Origin: Gp6-AA40 sp036802945
Lineage (GTDB): Bacteria > Acidobacteriota > Vicinamibacteria > Vicinamibacterales > UBA2999
DNA: 64,000 bases
Assembly (NCBI GenBank): GCA_036802945.1
Contig: DAIRVG010000010.1
Span: forward strand, 9,793-73,792
Reading direction: 5' to 3'
Both the position numbers and the translations under genes were made by a program. The notes beneath the pieces are model-generated. The model was not told the DNA's origin and did not search any database. It worked only from the letters and a program-made list of their open reading frames with translations. Shown one piece after another: positions 42,354-50,938 of the stretch (the stretch's first letter is position 1; every line of letters starts with the position of its first letter).

Positions 42354-42451
42354 TCCGGGATTCGGGATTCGGGACTCGGGACTCGAGGCTTGACCTGGGG
42401 GATTCGAATCCCCAATCCCGAATCTCCAATCCCGAATCCCCAATCCCGATT
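42354..42451. repeat. Palindromic element, GGGATTCG type
   Basis: Left arm CGGGATTCGGGATTCGGGAC, centre GGGGGATTCGAATCCCC, right arm CAATCCCGAATCTCCAATCC. It fills the divergent queE-DUF72 gap, so both promoters must lie in or beside it. Confidence 0.9.
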
Positions 42452-42452
42452 G

Positions 42453-42458
42453 TAAGAT
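42453..42458 (+). promoter_or_regulatory. -10 box (TAAGAT), leaderless start
   Basis: TAAGAT ends 6 bp before the GTG at 42465. It directly follows the last repeat word, so the element supplies the upstream promoter region. Confidence 0.45.
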
Positions 42459-42464
42459 GCCCCG

Positions 42465-43463
42465 GTGGGTGAGGTGCGCATCGGCACGTCGGGCTGGAGC
42501 TACCCGTCTGGAAAAGGCACGTGGAACGGTCTCTTCTACCCAGCCACGCGATCGAAACGCGCCGGCACCGATCAATTTGATGAGCTAAGGTTCTATGCTG
42601 AGCATTTCGACACTGTCGAGGTAAACACGACGTTTTACGGCCAGCCGAGGGCCGAGGTGACTCGTGCCTGGGGCGCGCGGACTCCGCCGGGCTTCGATTT
42701 CTCACTCAAGCTCTATCAGAAGTTCACGCATCCCAAGATGTTCAAGGAGGCAGCGCTCAAGTCGGCACCAGGCTCGGAAGGTGCGCTGCTCGACCTGCTC
42801 GCGCAGGTCACCCAGTCCGACATCGACGATTTCCGCGCGGGCATCGATCCGCTGGCTTCAGCGGGCAAGCTCGGCGCGCTCCTCGCGCAGTTCCCGCCGA
42901 GCTTCAAGGATTCAGCGCCGGCCCGCGACTATCTCGCCCTGATGCTGCGTGCCTTCGCCGAATATCCGATGGCGGTAGAGCTGCGCCATCGGAGCTGGAG
43001 TGATGCGATTGGAGAAACGTTGTCGCTGCTCAACGCGTTCGGCGCGGCCTGGGTCCAGATCGACGAGCCGAAATTCCGCTTCTCTATCCGCCAGAACTAT
43101 CTGCCGAACGTCACCGGCTTCTACTACATGCGGCTTCATGGACGGAACGCGGCGCAATGGTGGCGCCACGACAAGAGCGAGGATCGGTACAACTACCTGT
43201 ACACCGCCGACGAGCTGCGTGAGTTTTCAGAAACCGCAAACGCGGCGAGAGAGCTGGTGAAGAAGTCTTATCTCTATACCAACAATCATTTTTCGTCGAA
43301 GTCGGTGGTCAATGCGGTGATGTTGAAGGCGCAGCTCGGACAACCGATCGAAGGCGAGTATCCCGAAGCGCTCGTGGAGAAGTATCCAGAGATCGGGTCG
43401 ATCATTGCGGGCCGGCTGAAGCCGGCCCCTACGGCGACCGTTCCGGTTTCAAAGTTACTCTGA
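42465..43463 (+). CDS. DUF72 (YecE-type TIM-barrel) protein
   Basis: 332 aa from a GTG. Family start EVRIGTSGWSYPSGKGTWNG, then FYAEHFDTVEVNTTFYGQP, the conserved MAVELRHRSW and a late LYTNNHFSSKSVVNAVML. Cytoplasmic; biochemical role unknown. The last 17 residues (GRLKPAPTATVPVSKLL) run through a GGCCGGCTGAAGCCGGCC palindrome, and the gene ends inside the convergent cyclophilin gene by 35 bp. Confidence 0.9.
   Translation: MGEVRIGTSGWSYPSGKGTWNGLFYPATRSKRAGTDQFDELRFYAEHFDTVEVNTTFYGQPRAEVTRAWGARTPPGFDFSLKLYQKFTHPKMFKEAALKSAPGSEGALLDLLAQVTQSDIDDFRAGIDPLASAGKLGALLAQFPPSFKDSAPARDYLALMLRAFAEYPMAVELRHRSWSDAIGETLSLLNAFGAAWVQIDEPKFRFSIRQNYLPNVTGFYYMRLHGRNAAQWWRHDKSEDRYNYLYTADELREFSETANAARELVKKSYLYTNNHFSSKSVVNAVMLKAQLGQPIEGEYPEALVEKYPEIGSIIAGRLKPAPTATVPVSKLL
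43409..43436. repeat. Palindrome GGGCCGGCTGAAGCCGGCCC
   Basis: Same word as at 55240. It lies in the 3' end of the DUF72 gene and codes for part of its tail (RLKPAPT). Confidence 0.85.
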
Positions 43464-44031
43464 CGATCCGATCGGTGACGGCGAGCTTCCGAACGACATC
43501 CATACCGGAAATGACCTGGCCAAAGACGGTGTACTGACCGTTCCATTTCGGCTGCGCCGACAGCGAGATGAACATCTGGCTGTCGGCCTCCCGTGCATCG
43601 CCGGCATGTGCCATCGAGACGGAACCTACCTTGTGCAGACGCTTCTTGCTGAACTCCGCGGCGCCGATTGATTTTCCGCTGCCGGCATCGAAGCCGCGCC
43701 CCCACCACGCCTGCTTCGTCATATCGCGCGTCTGCGGATCGCCGAACTGGACGAGCTGCCCGGGGACGATGCGAAGGATGCGCTGGCCGTTGTAGAAGTT
43801 GCGCTTGATGAGCGCGAGGATGTGATCGACGGTCTTCGGTGCTTCGTTGGGATACGTCTCGATCTCGATCGTCCCCTTCATGGTCTCGATGACGAAGACC
43901 TGACCACCGCCTGGCGATTTCTGCGCCGCCGGGGCCGGCGCTGGAGTCTTCGTAGCTGCAGTGGTCTGTGCGAGCGCCGGCACCGAGACCGTGAGCGTAA
44001 CAATGACAGCCAGCCACAATGTTTGAATCAT
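43429..44031 (-). CDS. Secreted cyclophilin-type peptidyl-prolyl isomerase
   Basis: About 200 aa from the ATG at 44031. Signal peptide IQTLWLAVIVTLTVSVPALA, an Ala/Pro linker, then the cyclophilin fold: GTIEIETYPNEAPKTVDHIL, FYNGQRILRIVPGQLVQFGDP, SQMFISLS and YTVFGQVISGMDVV. Catalyses prolyl isomerisation in the periplasm. The usual catalytic FHR is replaced by ILRIV, as in some bacterial members. Its ATG overlaps the nth stop. Confidence 0.9.
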   Translation of the reverse strand: MIQTLWLAVIVTLTVSVPALAQTTAATKTPAPAPAAQKSPGGGQVFVIETMKGTIEIETYPNEAPKTVDHILALIKRNFYNGQRILRIVPGQLVQFGDPQTRDMTKQAWWGRGFDAGSGKSIGAAEFSKKRLHKVGSVSMAHAGDAREADSQMFISLSAQPKWNGQYTVFGQVISGMDVVRKLAVTDRIVRVTLKPERSP

Positions 44032-44741
44032 TTCTCGCTCCTTCGCAGAACCCTCTGAACCCCCTGAACCCTGTGAACCCCAATTCTTGGGCAACAGCCG
44101 GCGATCACGCAATCCCCGCAGCGAGGTCCAATCGGGCGGCAGACGTTCTGCCCCCACGTGACGAGATAGAGGTTGATGTACGGCCACCATCGGGCGTCGG
44201 TCGCCCGGTAGAGCGCCTGCTCCGTTTCATCGGGGAGCTTCGTCGTGACCCAGCCAAGGCGGTTCGAGATGCGGTGCACGTGTGTATCGACGCAAATGTT
44301 TCTGAGACTCTTGAAGCCAAGAATCATCACGAGGTTGCCCGTCTTGCGGCCGACACCCGGCAGCATCACCAGCTCCTCCAGCGTGGACGGCACACGGCCG
44401 CCAAAGCGGTCGAGGAGCATCTGGCAACACGCCTTCACGTGGCGCGCTTTCGTGCGGTAGAAGCTGACCGGGTAGATCAGCTTCTCGATCTCCTTCACAG
44501 TCAGCCTCGCCATCGTCCGCGGCGTGCGCGCCTTGTGAAAAAGGCGCGTCGATGCTGCGTGGGTCGTCGCATCCTGCGTGCGCGCTGAGAGGAGTGTCGC
44601 GATCAAAATCTGGAACGGATCCTCGGCCTGCTCTTCAGAAATCTTCTCGACCGCAGGCAGCTCGAGGCCGGTGATCGCGACCGCAAGCGAGCGCATGACT
44701 TTCTCGACAACAACTGGAGACGGCTTACGGGGTCGTTTCAC
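44028..44741 (-). CDS. nth: Endonuclease III
   Basis: About 237 aa with the GTG at 44741 as probable start. DNA glycosylase/AP lyase for oxidised pyrimidines. HhH motif with catalytic Lys (MLPGVGRKTGN) and Asp (CVDTHVHR); the [4Fe-4S] ligands follow C-x6-C-x2-C-x5-C in CRPIGPRCGDCVIAGCC. The family ends just after this cluster; the extra 16 residues here (VHRVQGVQRVLRRSEK) are encoded by tandem GGGTTCA repeat words. Stop and cyclophilin ATG overlap. Confidence 0.93.
   Translation of the reverse strand: MKRPRKPSPVVVEKVMRSLAVAITGLELPAVEKISEEQAEDPFQILIATLLSARTQDATTHAASTRLFHKARTPRTMARLTVKEIEKLIYPVSFYRTKARHVKACCQMLLDRFGGRVPSTLEELVMLPGVGRKTGNLVMILGFKSLRNICVDTHVHRISNRLGWVTTKLPDETEQALYRATDARWWPYINLYLVTWGQNVCRPIGPRCGDCVIAGCCPRIGVHRVQGVQRVLRRSEK
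44042..44094 (-). repeat. Tandem GGGTTCA words (single arm), coding
   Basis: Minus strand: GGGTTCACAGGGTTCAGGGG then GTTCAGAGGGTTC. Encodes the C-terminal tail of Nth. Confidence 0.8.
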
Positions 44742-44885
44742 AGGGACGCGTCGATCATACCTAACGCCCTGCCGCCGGCCAGGCGCTCGACGCGGCACAT
44801 CACCGCGGCCCGTTTCCACGATATTCTCCAAGCGACGTAAACGCGGCGTTGGCGAACATATGGCGCGCGCACGTCCGAACCTTAT

Positions 44886-45269
44886 TTGAAACGTATTCCG
44901 CTGCTCATCGCGTTCGTGGCTCCGACCTCGCTCCTCCAGGAGCGGCATCGGACTTCCGCGCTTCCGATTGTCGGGAACGGCCCACCAGGCACCTTCGTGC
45001 TGTTCCCACACGGCCTTCGAGTGTCGCTGCCGACGGACCAGATCGTCTTCGCCGACGATTCCGGCGGGTACGCCAGGGTTGGCTTTGGCGGGATGCGGTT
45101 CGTCGGCCCGGAAGAAGGTCGCCTGCTATTCGTGCGGGTTCGCGAGCTGTTTCCAGAAGATCAACTCTCGCCGGCCCGCAGTCACAGGATGCTGCTCGAT
45201 CCGCACTGGGTGGCCACAATTTCGGTAGACGGCCAACGTGCCTGGCCCGGTGAGCGAGAAGGAAGCTAG
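44886..45269 (+). CDS. Hypothetical protein
   Basis: 127 aa from a TTG. I do not recognise it. The centre (GTFVLFPHGLRVSLPTDQIV, then YARVGFGGMRFVGPEEGRL) looks like a small beta-rich domain. The N-terminus has a short hydrophobic patch (PLLIAFVAPTSL) that might be a weak signal peptide. It ends 3 bp before the next gene, so they may be an operon. A minus-strand frame of similar length overlaps it, but its protein is Arg-rich and low in hydrophobics. Confidence 0.5.
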   Translation: MKRIPLLIAFVAPTSLLQERHRTSALPIVGNGPPGTFVLFPHGLRVSLPTDQIVFADDSGGYARVGFGGMRFVGPEEGRLLFVRVRELFPEDQLSPARSHRMLLDPHWVATISVDGQRAWPGEREGS

Positions 45270-45272
45270 ACA

Positions 45273-45779
45273 ATGGGACTCGTGTGGATCGTTCCGGCAG
45301 CAATCGCTGTAGTTGCTACCGCCGCAGCGGCGGCGGATGTGTCAACGGCGAGGTTGACATTGAACGCTCTGGGACCGGTCCGCGTTGGGATGACGGAAGC
45401 GGAGGCGCGGAAAGCGGCCGCCGAGGATCTCGCGGACGCCAATCGCCTCACGGGGGAGTGCTACGTCCTCGCTGTACCGCGCGATCCCGGAGTGGCATTC
45501 ATGATCGAGCGCGGCAGGGTGACTCGCATCGAGATCACGGACGCCCATCACCCGACACTCTCAGGCGTTCGCGTCGGCGACACAGAATCGGACGCGCAAG
45601 CCGCTTACGGGAAGCAGTTGGAGGTCACGCCGCACAAGTACCAAGACAACTGGCACTACCTGACGCTGCGGTCACGCGACAAGCGTTACGCGCTCGTGAT
45701 GGAGACCGACGGTAAACGGATCACCCGGATGCGCACCGGAATCGTGCCGTCGGTCGAGTACGTGGAGGGCTGTTCGTAG
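45273..45779 (+). CDS. Secreted protein of unknown function
   Basis: 168 aa. Signal peptide IVPAAIAVVATAAAAADV, then a compact domain with GPVRVGMTEAEARKAA and VRVGDTESDAQAAYGK, two similar GMT/GDT-x-x-EA turns. One Cys in each half (GECYVLAV and EGCS) could form a disulfide in the periplasm. This repeat pattern is common in uncharacterised exported proteins. No substrate clue. Confidence 0.7.
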   Translation: MGLVWIVPAAIAVVATAAAAADVSTARLTLNALGPVRVGMTEAEARKAAAEDLADANRLTGECYVLAVPRDPGVAFMIERGRVTRIEITDAHHPTLSGVRVGDTESDAQAAYGKQLEVTPHKYQDNWHYLTLRSRDKRYALVMETDGKRITRMRTGIVPSVEYVEGCS

Positions 45780-45798
45780 CTGCGCCAGGACAGGACGT

Positions 45799-46344
45799 CT
45801 ACGGTTGGCTATCTGGCGTGTCGCGACTCGTGATCGCGATGTAGACGACCGCATCCCACGCGTTGTGGATTCCACTGAAAAGCAGGAGGAGTGACACTGC
45901 ACCAATCGCAAAGAGCGATTCCGTGGGAATCCGAGGCAGGGCGACCGCGGCGGCGACCAACGTCGTGTACGCAATCAACGGGAACACGCAGTGAAAGAGC
46001 CAGTCCTCCAGGACCGGTCGGTATAACGTCTGCCGTCGTGTCTGCGAGATGACGATGACGACGTAGATAATCCCGGCGAGTCCGCACGCGGCGAGAGCGA
46101 GAGTTGCGCCAACGACCGCGGGCCAGGGAGCACTCATAATCGCCGAGACGAGCAACACCACGCAGAAGTGCACGACCGTTGGTGTCGCGAACGCGCGCGT
46201 GATCCCGCCGTCACCAAGCGCCTGCCTCTCCGCACCCAGCGTCACCACCACGAACTGGAGGCCTGTCAATGCACCGGCGGAGGAGCCGACGATGACGTAG
46301 AAGCTTTCCCAGGCGGCGAACGGCGGCATTCCAGCTGTCTCCAT
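45799..46344 (-). CDS. Integral membrane protein of unknown function
   Basis: 181 aa with five probable helices (FYVIVGSSAGALTGLQFVVV; VVHFCVVLLVSAIMSA; VVGATLALAACGLAGIIYVV; VFPLIAYTTLVAAAVAL; FAIGAVSLLLLFSGIHNAWD). The pattern FYVIVGSSAGALTGLQFV is shared by a family of small uncharacterised bacterial membrane proteins. It lies 19 bp after the CHASE2 gene's stop on the same strand and may be cotranscribed with it. Confidence 0.7.
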   Translation of the reverse strand: METAGMPPFAAWESFYVIVGSSAGALTGLQFVVVTLGAERQALGDGGITRAFATPTVVHFCVVLLVSAIMSAPWPAVVGATLALAACGLAGIIYVVIVISQTRRQTLYRPVLEDWLFHCVFPLIAYTTLVAAAVALPRIPTESLFAIGAVSLLLLFSGIHNAWDAVVYIAITSRDTPDSQP

Positions 46345-46363
46345 AATCTCGCCGTGGAACTAT

Positions 46364-48283
46364 TTAATGTTCAGCTCGGCTACGAAGGTCCGAGACTTCC
46401 GCCGAAAGGCTCCGCAGCCGATCGGAAACCTTCAGGAAGGCATCGATAACATCTGGATCGAAGTGTGTGCCCTTGCCTTTGACGATGAACGCAACGGCGT
46501 CGTCGTACGACATTGGCTGTCGATAAAGTCGACGGGTGAGGATAGCGTCGAGCACGTCAACGAGGGCCATCACCCTTCCGGGCACGGGGATCTCCGTCCC
46601 ATGAAGGCCCTGAGGATAGCCTGTGCCGTCCCATTTTTCATGGTGGGTATAGACGATCTCCTTTGCCATCGCGAGAATCACGTCATCATGCGTTCCCGCC
46701 GCCTTCTCGGCGTTGACGATGACATCCCGGCCATGCGCCGGGTGCCGGCGCATTTCCACGAGCTCGTCCGCCGTAAGCGCTCCAGGCTTGTTCAACAGTT
46801 GATCCGGCACACCTACCTTGCCGATGTCGTGAAGCGGTGCGAGGCTCGAGAGCAGCTCGATGGTCTGGGGTGTCAGGTAATCGCTGAACTTCGGATTCAT
46901 GGCGAGTTGCTCGGCAAGAATTCTGGTATACCTCTGAGTGCGCCGCGAATGCTGGCCAGTCTCCGCATCCCTGACTTCGGTGAGCGACAGCAGCGATTGA
47001 ACCATCAGCCGCTGTGACCTGTGCGTATCCTGCACAGCCCGATCGGCGCGGCGATGCTCGACCGTGAACCGCCCGACGACCATCCCGGCGAACGCAAAAG
47101 TAAGCCCCATGGTTGGAAAGAGCGGCGACACAAAACGACCATCGGCTGCAATGAGTGAGACGGCCCCGGCCCACACCGCGACGAGGCATATCGCCGTACC
47201 GAGCGCGCCCCACGCAAGTCCCAGCCGACCGACCAGCAGCGTCAGGACGATACCGAGTGCGAGCACGGTCTGCGACTCGAACGCGACACCGTACTCGGGT
47301 CGATGAATGAAGTCCTGCTGCAACAGGTTGTCGGCTACGGTCGCGTGAACTTCGACGCCTGCAAACAGCGTATCCAAGGGAGTTGACACAACCTCGCGCG
47401 TGCCGAGAGCCGTGGTCCCGACGAAGACGAGCTTGTCTTTAAAGGTGTCGGCGCGCGCCAGGCCGCTCAGCACGTCCGCGGCCGAGACGTACGGCAAGGT
47501 GCGCCTGGTGCCTCGAAACCGCACGAGCAGATTGCTCTTCCCATCGAGCGGTACGCTCCGAGTACCGAACGCCAGCGTCGAGGTGTTGACGTTGATGACG
47601 TGGAGCGAGATGTCACGAGTAGTGGTGGTCGCGGCGACCGCAGCCAGGGCGAGTGCAGGATACGTGCGACCATCGAACTCGACCAGCATGGGAACGCGTC
47701 TCAGGATCCCGTCGGAATCGGGCGCGGCGTTCAGAAATCCCGAGGCGCCGGCCGCCTGCGTCAGGATCGGAAGGCTGCAGATTGCGCCCGTTGCTCGAAA
47801 GAACGGATCATCCGACGCATCGGCGCGTCCGATGATGGCAAGGCCTACCGGATGCTGCACACATGCGCTGGCTCCGTCGGAGGGGGCGTCGAACGTCAGG
47901 GCATAACCAACCACAACGCGGCCCGGCCGAAGCGCGTGAGCCAGCGCTTCGTCGGAGCCCGTGCCTTCGTATCGGTCGGACTCCGGGAAAATGATGTCGA
48001 GCGCGACGGCGGACGCCCCGAAATCCCGCAAGCGCGTGATGAGATCGCCGACGATATCGCGACGCCAGGGCCATTGGCCGATCGCCGACAAGCTGCGTTC
48101 GTCCACGTCCACAATCACGACCTTGCTGCCGGGCGGATGCACCCGGGCAGAGCGAACTACCGTGTCGTAGGCGCCGTATTCGAGCCTCTCGAGGAACTGG
48201 GGCCGGGAGACCGAGAGCCCGGCCACGACAAGCGTCGGCAACAGACCAGTCAGAAGGACAAGAGGGCGGGCTCGAGTCTTCAT
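46364..48283 (-). CDS. CHASE2 sensor with HD-GYP phosphodiesterase output
   Basis: 639 aa. An N-terminal helix, then an extracytoplasmic CHASE2 domain (KVVIVDVDERSLSAIGQWPW, AVALDIIFPESDR, LVFVGTTALGTREVV), three membrane helices at about 330-410, and a C-terminal HD-GYP domain with HDIGK and HHEKWDGTGYPQG. CHASE2 is most often joined to adenylate cyclases or kinases; here the output should cleave c-di-GMP. It overlaps the OmpA gene by 4 bp, so an outer-membrane/periplasmic input is plausible. Confidence 0.9.
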   Translation of the reverse strand: MKTRARPLVLLTGLLPTLVVAGLSVSRPQFLERLEYGAYDTVVRSARVHPPGSKVVIVDVDERSLSAIGQWPWRRDIVGDLITRLRDFGASAVALDIIFPESDRYEGTGSDEALAHALRPGRVVVGYALTFDAPSDGASACVQHPVGLAIIGRADASDDPFFRATGAICSLPILTQAAGASGFLNAAPDSDGILRRVPMLVEFDGRTYPALALAAVAATTTTRDISLHVINVNTSTLAFGTRSVPLDGKSNLLVRFRGTRRTLPYVSAADVLSGLARADTFKDKLVFVGTTALGTREVVSTPLDTLFAGVEVHATVADNLLQQDFIHRPEYGVAFESQTVLALGIVLTLLVGRLGLAWGALGTAICLVAVWAGAVSLIAADGRFVSPLFPTMGLTFAFAGMVVGRFTVEHRRADRAVQDTHRSQRLMVQSLLSLTEVRDAETGQHSRRTQRYTRILAEQLAMNPKFSDYLTPQTIELLSSLAPLHDIGKVGVPDQLLNKPGALTADELVEMRRHPAHGRDVIVNAEKAAGTHDDVILAMAKEIVYTHHEKWDGTGYPQGLHGTEIPVPGRVMALVDVLDAILTRRLYRQPMSYDDAVAFIVKGKGTHFDPDVIDAFLKVSDRLRSLSAEVSDLRSRAEH

Positions 48284-48918
48284 CGAACCGCGATTTCGAC
48301 TCGACGATTGCGAGGCTCGGCGACCTCGTCGGCGGTTCGAACCAGCAGATCCGATTCGCCATGCGATATGACTTCGACAGCTGACGCGTCGAGGCCGCCT
48401 TCGACAAGCAGGTCGCGAACGGTATTGGCGCGCTTGAGCCCGAGCTCGAAGTTCATGGCAGATACGCCCATCGTGTCCGTGTGTCCGACGGCCACCACAT
48501 CGGGAACCGGCCTGGCTCTGATGGCGCTCAGAATGTCCGCGACGAGCGCGCGACTCTCCTCAGTCAATACCTCGGAGTCGAAGCGGAAGTAGAGCGTGAA
48601 GTTTTGCGCGGGGGGCGGAAGGGCTGCGAGCGCATCACCGAACAGCCGATTTATTTCGGCCTCGCTCATCGTGCTGACCGGCGTAGGCGGTTGGCCCGCA
48701 GAGGCGATGGTTGAATCCCGAGCGGCCGCCAGATCGACCGCCCCGGAAGGGTTTGAGACCGTCGCGCGCCCAACTTCGCCACTGGCAGTGTCTGGCAGCA
48801 GCACGACCAGGTCCTGGCCCTGGCGTTGAGGAGTTCGAATCTGCTGTGGCCCGCACGACCACACTAGCCCAGCGACAGACATCGCCATCAGAGCGGCGAT
48901 CAGGCGTCGACTATTCAT
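48280..48918 (-). CDS. OmpA-family lipoprotein
   Basis: 212 aa. Signal LIAALMAMSVAGLVWSCG with a likely lipid-bearing Cys22, a linker, and an OmpA-C domain from about residue 105 (FTLYFRFDSEVLTEESRALV, VVAVGHTDTMGVSAMNFELG, and the Arg in PRNRRVEIAV). It binds peptidoglycan. Coupled by 4 bp overlaps to FecR upstream and CHASE2/HD-GYP downstream. Confidence 0.88.
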   Translation of the reverse strand: MNSRRLIAALMAMSVAGLVWSCGPQQIRTPQRQGQDLVVLLPDTASGEVGRATVSNPSGAVDLAAARDSTIASAGQPPTPVSTMSEAEINRLFGDALAALPPPAQNFTLYFRFDSEVLTEESRALVADILSAIRARPVPDVVAVGHTDTMGVSAMNFELGLKRANTVRDLLVEGGLDASAVEVISHGESDLLVRTADEVAEPRNRRVEIAVR

Positions 48919-49364
48919 TCCGGCAGGACGCGGACAGCCAGCGTGGTCCCGCGAACGCCCACAATCGCACCTGGTGCTTCGAGCCGAATCGAATCAGGCG
49001 AGAGCTTGGCAATCCGCCCCGAGACGTAGGCGACGACGCCACGGACGATCCTCAGAACGAATCCGACCTGGCTCTCGGCGGGTGCGTAGGCGAAGCGATC
49101 CAGCCGCACTTCGCTGTTCGGGCCAAGGGAGAGACGTGTGTCGTCCCTCAGGGTAATCCCTACGCGGCCATCAGCGCCTGTTCTCAGACCGTCGGCCTGG
49201 AAGACCGCCTGCCCCGCCTGCGCTGGCACAAGCGCGCCGGCTCGGACGATGAACGCCGATCCCGTTACGACCTTGATACGGCCGACGTCCACCGGCTGCT
49301 GGCTGAATGCAGGCTCCGCCATGAGGACAAACAGAAGCGCAGCAACCCAGCTTCGTAAGTTCAT
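48915..49364 (-). CDS. FecR-domain periplasmic protein
   Basis: 149 aa from the ATG at 49364, with AAGGAG 6 bp upstream. Signal peptide SWVAALLFVLMAEPAFS; the mature part is a FecR domain (VVTGSAFIVRAGALVPAQAG, GSVGITLRDDTRLSLGPNSE-like stretch, GVVAYVSGRIAK, GAIVGVRGTTLAV). It lacks the membrane helix and N-terminal domain of a sigma-factor regulator. It is probably a ligand- or wall-sensing partner in the module. Confidence 0.88.
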   Translation of the reverse strand: MNLRSWVAALLFVLMAEPAFSQQPVDVGRIKVVTGSAFIVRAGALVPAQAGQAVFQADGLRTGADGRVGITLRDDTRLSLGPNSEVRLDRFAYAPAESQVGFVLRIVRGVVAYVSGRIAKLSPDSIRLEAPGAIVGVRGTTLAVRVLPE

Positions 49365-49593
49365 GACGCTCCTTTTTTGAGGGGACTCCACGATACTCCG
49401 TTCCCGGGCAGACCCGCCAGCCCGAGGCTGCCGTTACCGCGCACGTAAGCTCGTACAGAAGACGCCGGGGCCAGTATTCCTCCAGCAGCGTCGAGTGCGA
49501 GAATTCGAGGAAGAGGCCGTTGGCACACCAGAAGGTCGCGTGGGGCTGCTGGCACCTCTGCGCGCCTCCGATACTCCGATCGGTGATATCCAC

Positions 49594-50064
49594 GTGACCG
49601 CACGCAGCTCGCGACGCTACGCCCCGTGGTTGTGGGTGCTGGCCGCGCTGTTCTGCGCTCGTGTAATCGCTCAGCCCATCGCCTTGGTGTTTCATCCGGG
49701 GTTCCTGCCGCCGTTTGACGCCTGGCACAGCGCCGTTCTCCCGTACCAGTTGCTATTGGCATCTCAGGGCGTCATTCTCTTCTGGCTCGCTTGGACGGCC
49801 GCGCGTTTTTCCACCGCCGCAGTCACGCCGAACCGCCGCATTGGCGTCAGCGCGCTGATACTCGGGACGCTCTATTTCAGCTTCATGGCGCTACGCCTGC
49901 TCCTCGGGGCCACGATCCTGCACGGCCAGCGATGGTTCGCACGCCCATTGCCGACGGTCTTTCATCTGGTGCTGGCGACGTATCTGATTCTGTTCGCGCA
50001 CTTTCATTACCACCGCAGCTCCACGCAGGCCGTAGGTGGGACCGAAGGAAATGACGATGTCTGA
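49594..50064 (+). CDS. Small membrane protein of unassigned operon
   Basis: About 156 aa with four helices (WLWVLAALFCARVIAQPIAL; YQLLLASQGVILFWLAWTAA; IGVSALILGTLYFSFMALRL; VFHLVLATYLILFAHFHYH). The GTG at 49594 puts ARSSRRYAP before helix 1; in-frame starts further upstream add a charged stretch that looks unnatural. A His-rich end (HFHYHRSS) follows helix 4. Unknown role. The next gene starts within its last codons. Confidence 0.65.
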   Translation: MTARSSRRYAPWLWVLAALFCARVIAQPIALVFHPGFLPPFDAWHSAVLPYQLLLASQGVILFWLAWTAARFSTAAVTPNRRIGVSALILGTLYFSFMALRLLLGATILHGQRWFARPLPTVFHLVLATYLILFAHFHYHRSSTQAVGGTEGNDDV

Positions 50065-50923
50065 CCGTCTCAACGCGACCCTCTCGTGGCTGCACTATCC
50101 CGTCGTCGTCATCGGGACTTTCGCGTTGTTCGCGTGGCTGCAGTCTCGGGGTGCATCGCTGGTGGTTAGCACGTATGTTCCGGTGATCCTCGCGGCAGCC
50201 GTCGTGACCGTGCTGGAATTCGCGTTTCCGCACCGCGCGGAATGGCGGCCGGGGGCATCCGACGTCAAAACTGATCTTGCCTTCATGACCGTCGTGCAGC
50301 TGGCGTTCCCCCCTCTGATGGGATTCCTGTTTACATACACCCTGATCAATCCCGCGCGGGCGCTGAATCTCCCGATCGTCCTGCTCTGGCCGCATGCGTG
50401 GCCGATCTGGGTTCAGGTACTGCTCATGATTCTCGTGGTTGATTTCCTACGGTACTGGCTGCATCGTGCGGCGCACGAGAACGACACTCTCTGGCGCCTT
50501 CACTCCGTGCACCACTCGGTCGAGCAGATGTACTGGCTCAACACCGCGCGCTTCCATCTGATCGAGAAGGGCATGCAGATGACGCTCGACAGCCTCCCGT
50601 TTCTGCTCATGGCCGTTGACGCGAAGGTGCTTGCCCTCTACTACGTCGCGTATGCCACGAATGGTTTCTTTCAGCACTGCAACATCGAGCTGCGCTATGG
50701 CTTCTTGAACTACGTCGTTGGCAGCGCTGAAACGCATCGCTGGCACCATTCCCGTGTTCCCAGAGAATCAAATGCGAACTACGGAAACACTGTGATCGTC
50801 TGGGACCTGCTGTTCGGGACGTGGTACCTGCCGACACGACGGCGGGTCGAAGAGATCGGCCTCAAGGACCCTGGATATCCACAGTCGTTCTTCAGGCTGA
50901 TGCGCGCGCCGTTCATTCGCTGA
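50057..50923 (+). CDS. Fatty acid hydroxylase/sterol desaturase family protein
   Basis: About 288 aa from the ATG at 50057 (AAGGA 7 bp upstream). Membrane di-iron enzyme: the His boxes HRAAHE, HSVHHS and ETHRWHHS are intact, with a further His in ARFHLIEKG and CNIELRYGF. It should hydroxylate or desaturate a lipid using O2. Overlaps the preceding membrane protein and is followed by GH3 after 15 bp. Confidence 0.9.
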   Translation: MSDRLNATLSWLHYPVVVIGTFALFAWLQSRGASLVVSTYVPVILAAAVVTVLEFAFPHRAEWRPGASDVKTDLAFMTVVQLAFPPLMGFLFTYTLINPARALNLPIVLLWPHAWPIWVQVLLMILVVDFLRYWLHRAAHENDTLWRLHSVHHSVEQMYWLNTARFHLIEKGMQMTLDSLPFLLMAVDAKVLALYYVAYATNGFFQHCNIELRYGFLNYVVGSAETHRWHHSRVPRESNANYGNTVIVWDLLFGTWYLPTRRRVEEIGLKDPGYPQSFFRLMRAPFIR

Positions 50924-50938
50924 CACCACGAGTTACAA

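Noticed and set aside
42350..42487. Longer QueE with an N-terminus read through the GGGATTCG repeat
   Set aside because: QueE proteins start at the MLTINEIFYSVQGE stretch and an ATG is present there; the upstream residues are only repeat words.
44905..45303. Minus-strand frame opposite the hypothetical gene at 44886
   Set aside because: Arg-rich, no hydrophobic core; the plus-strand product looks more like a folded protein and runs into a co-directional gene 3 bp later.
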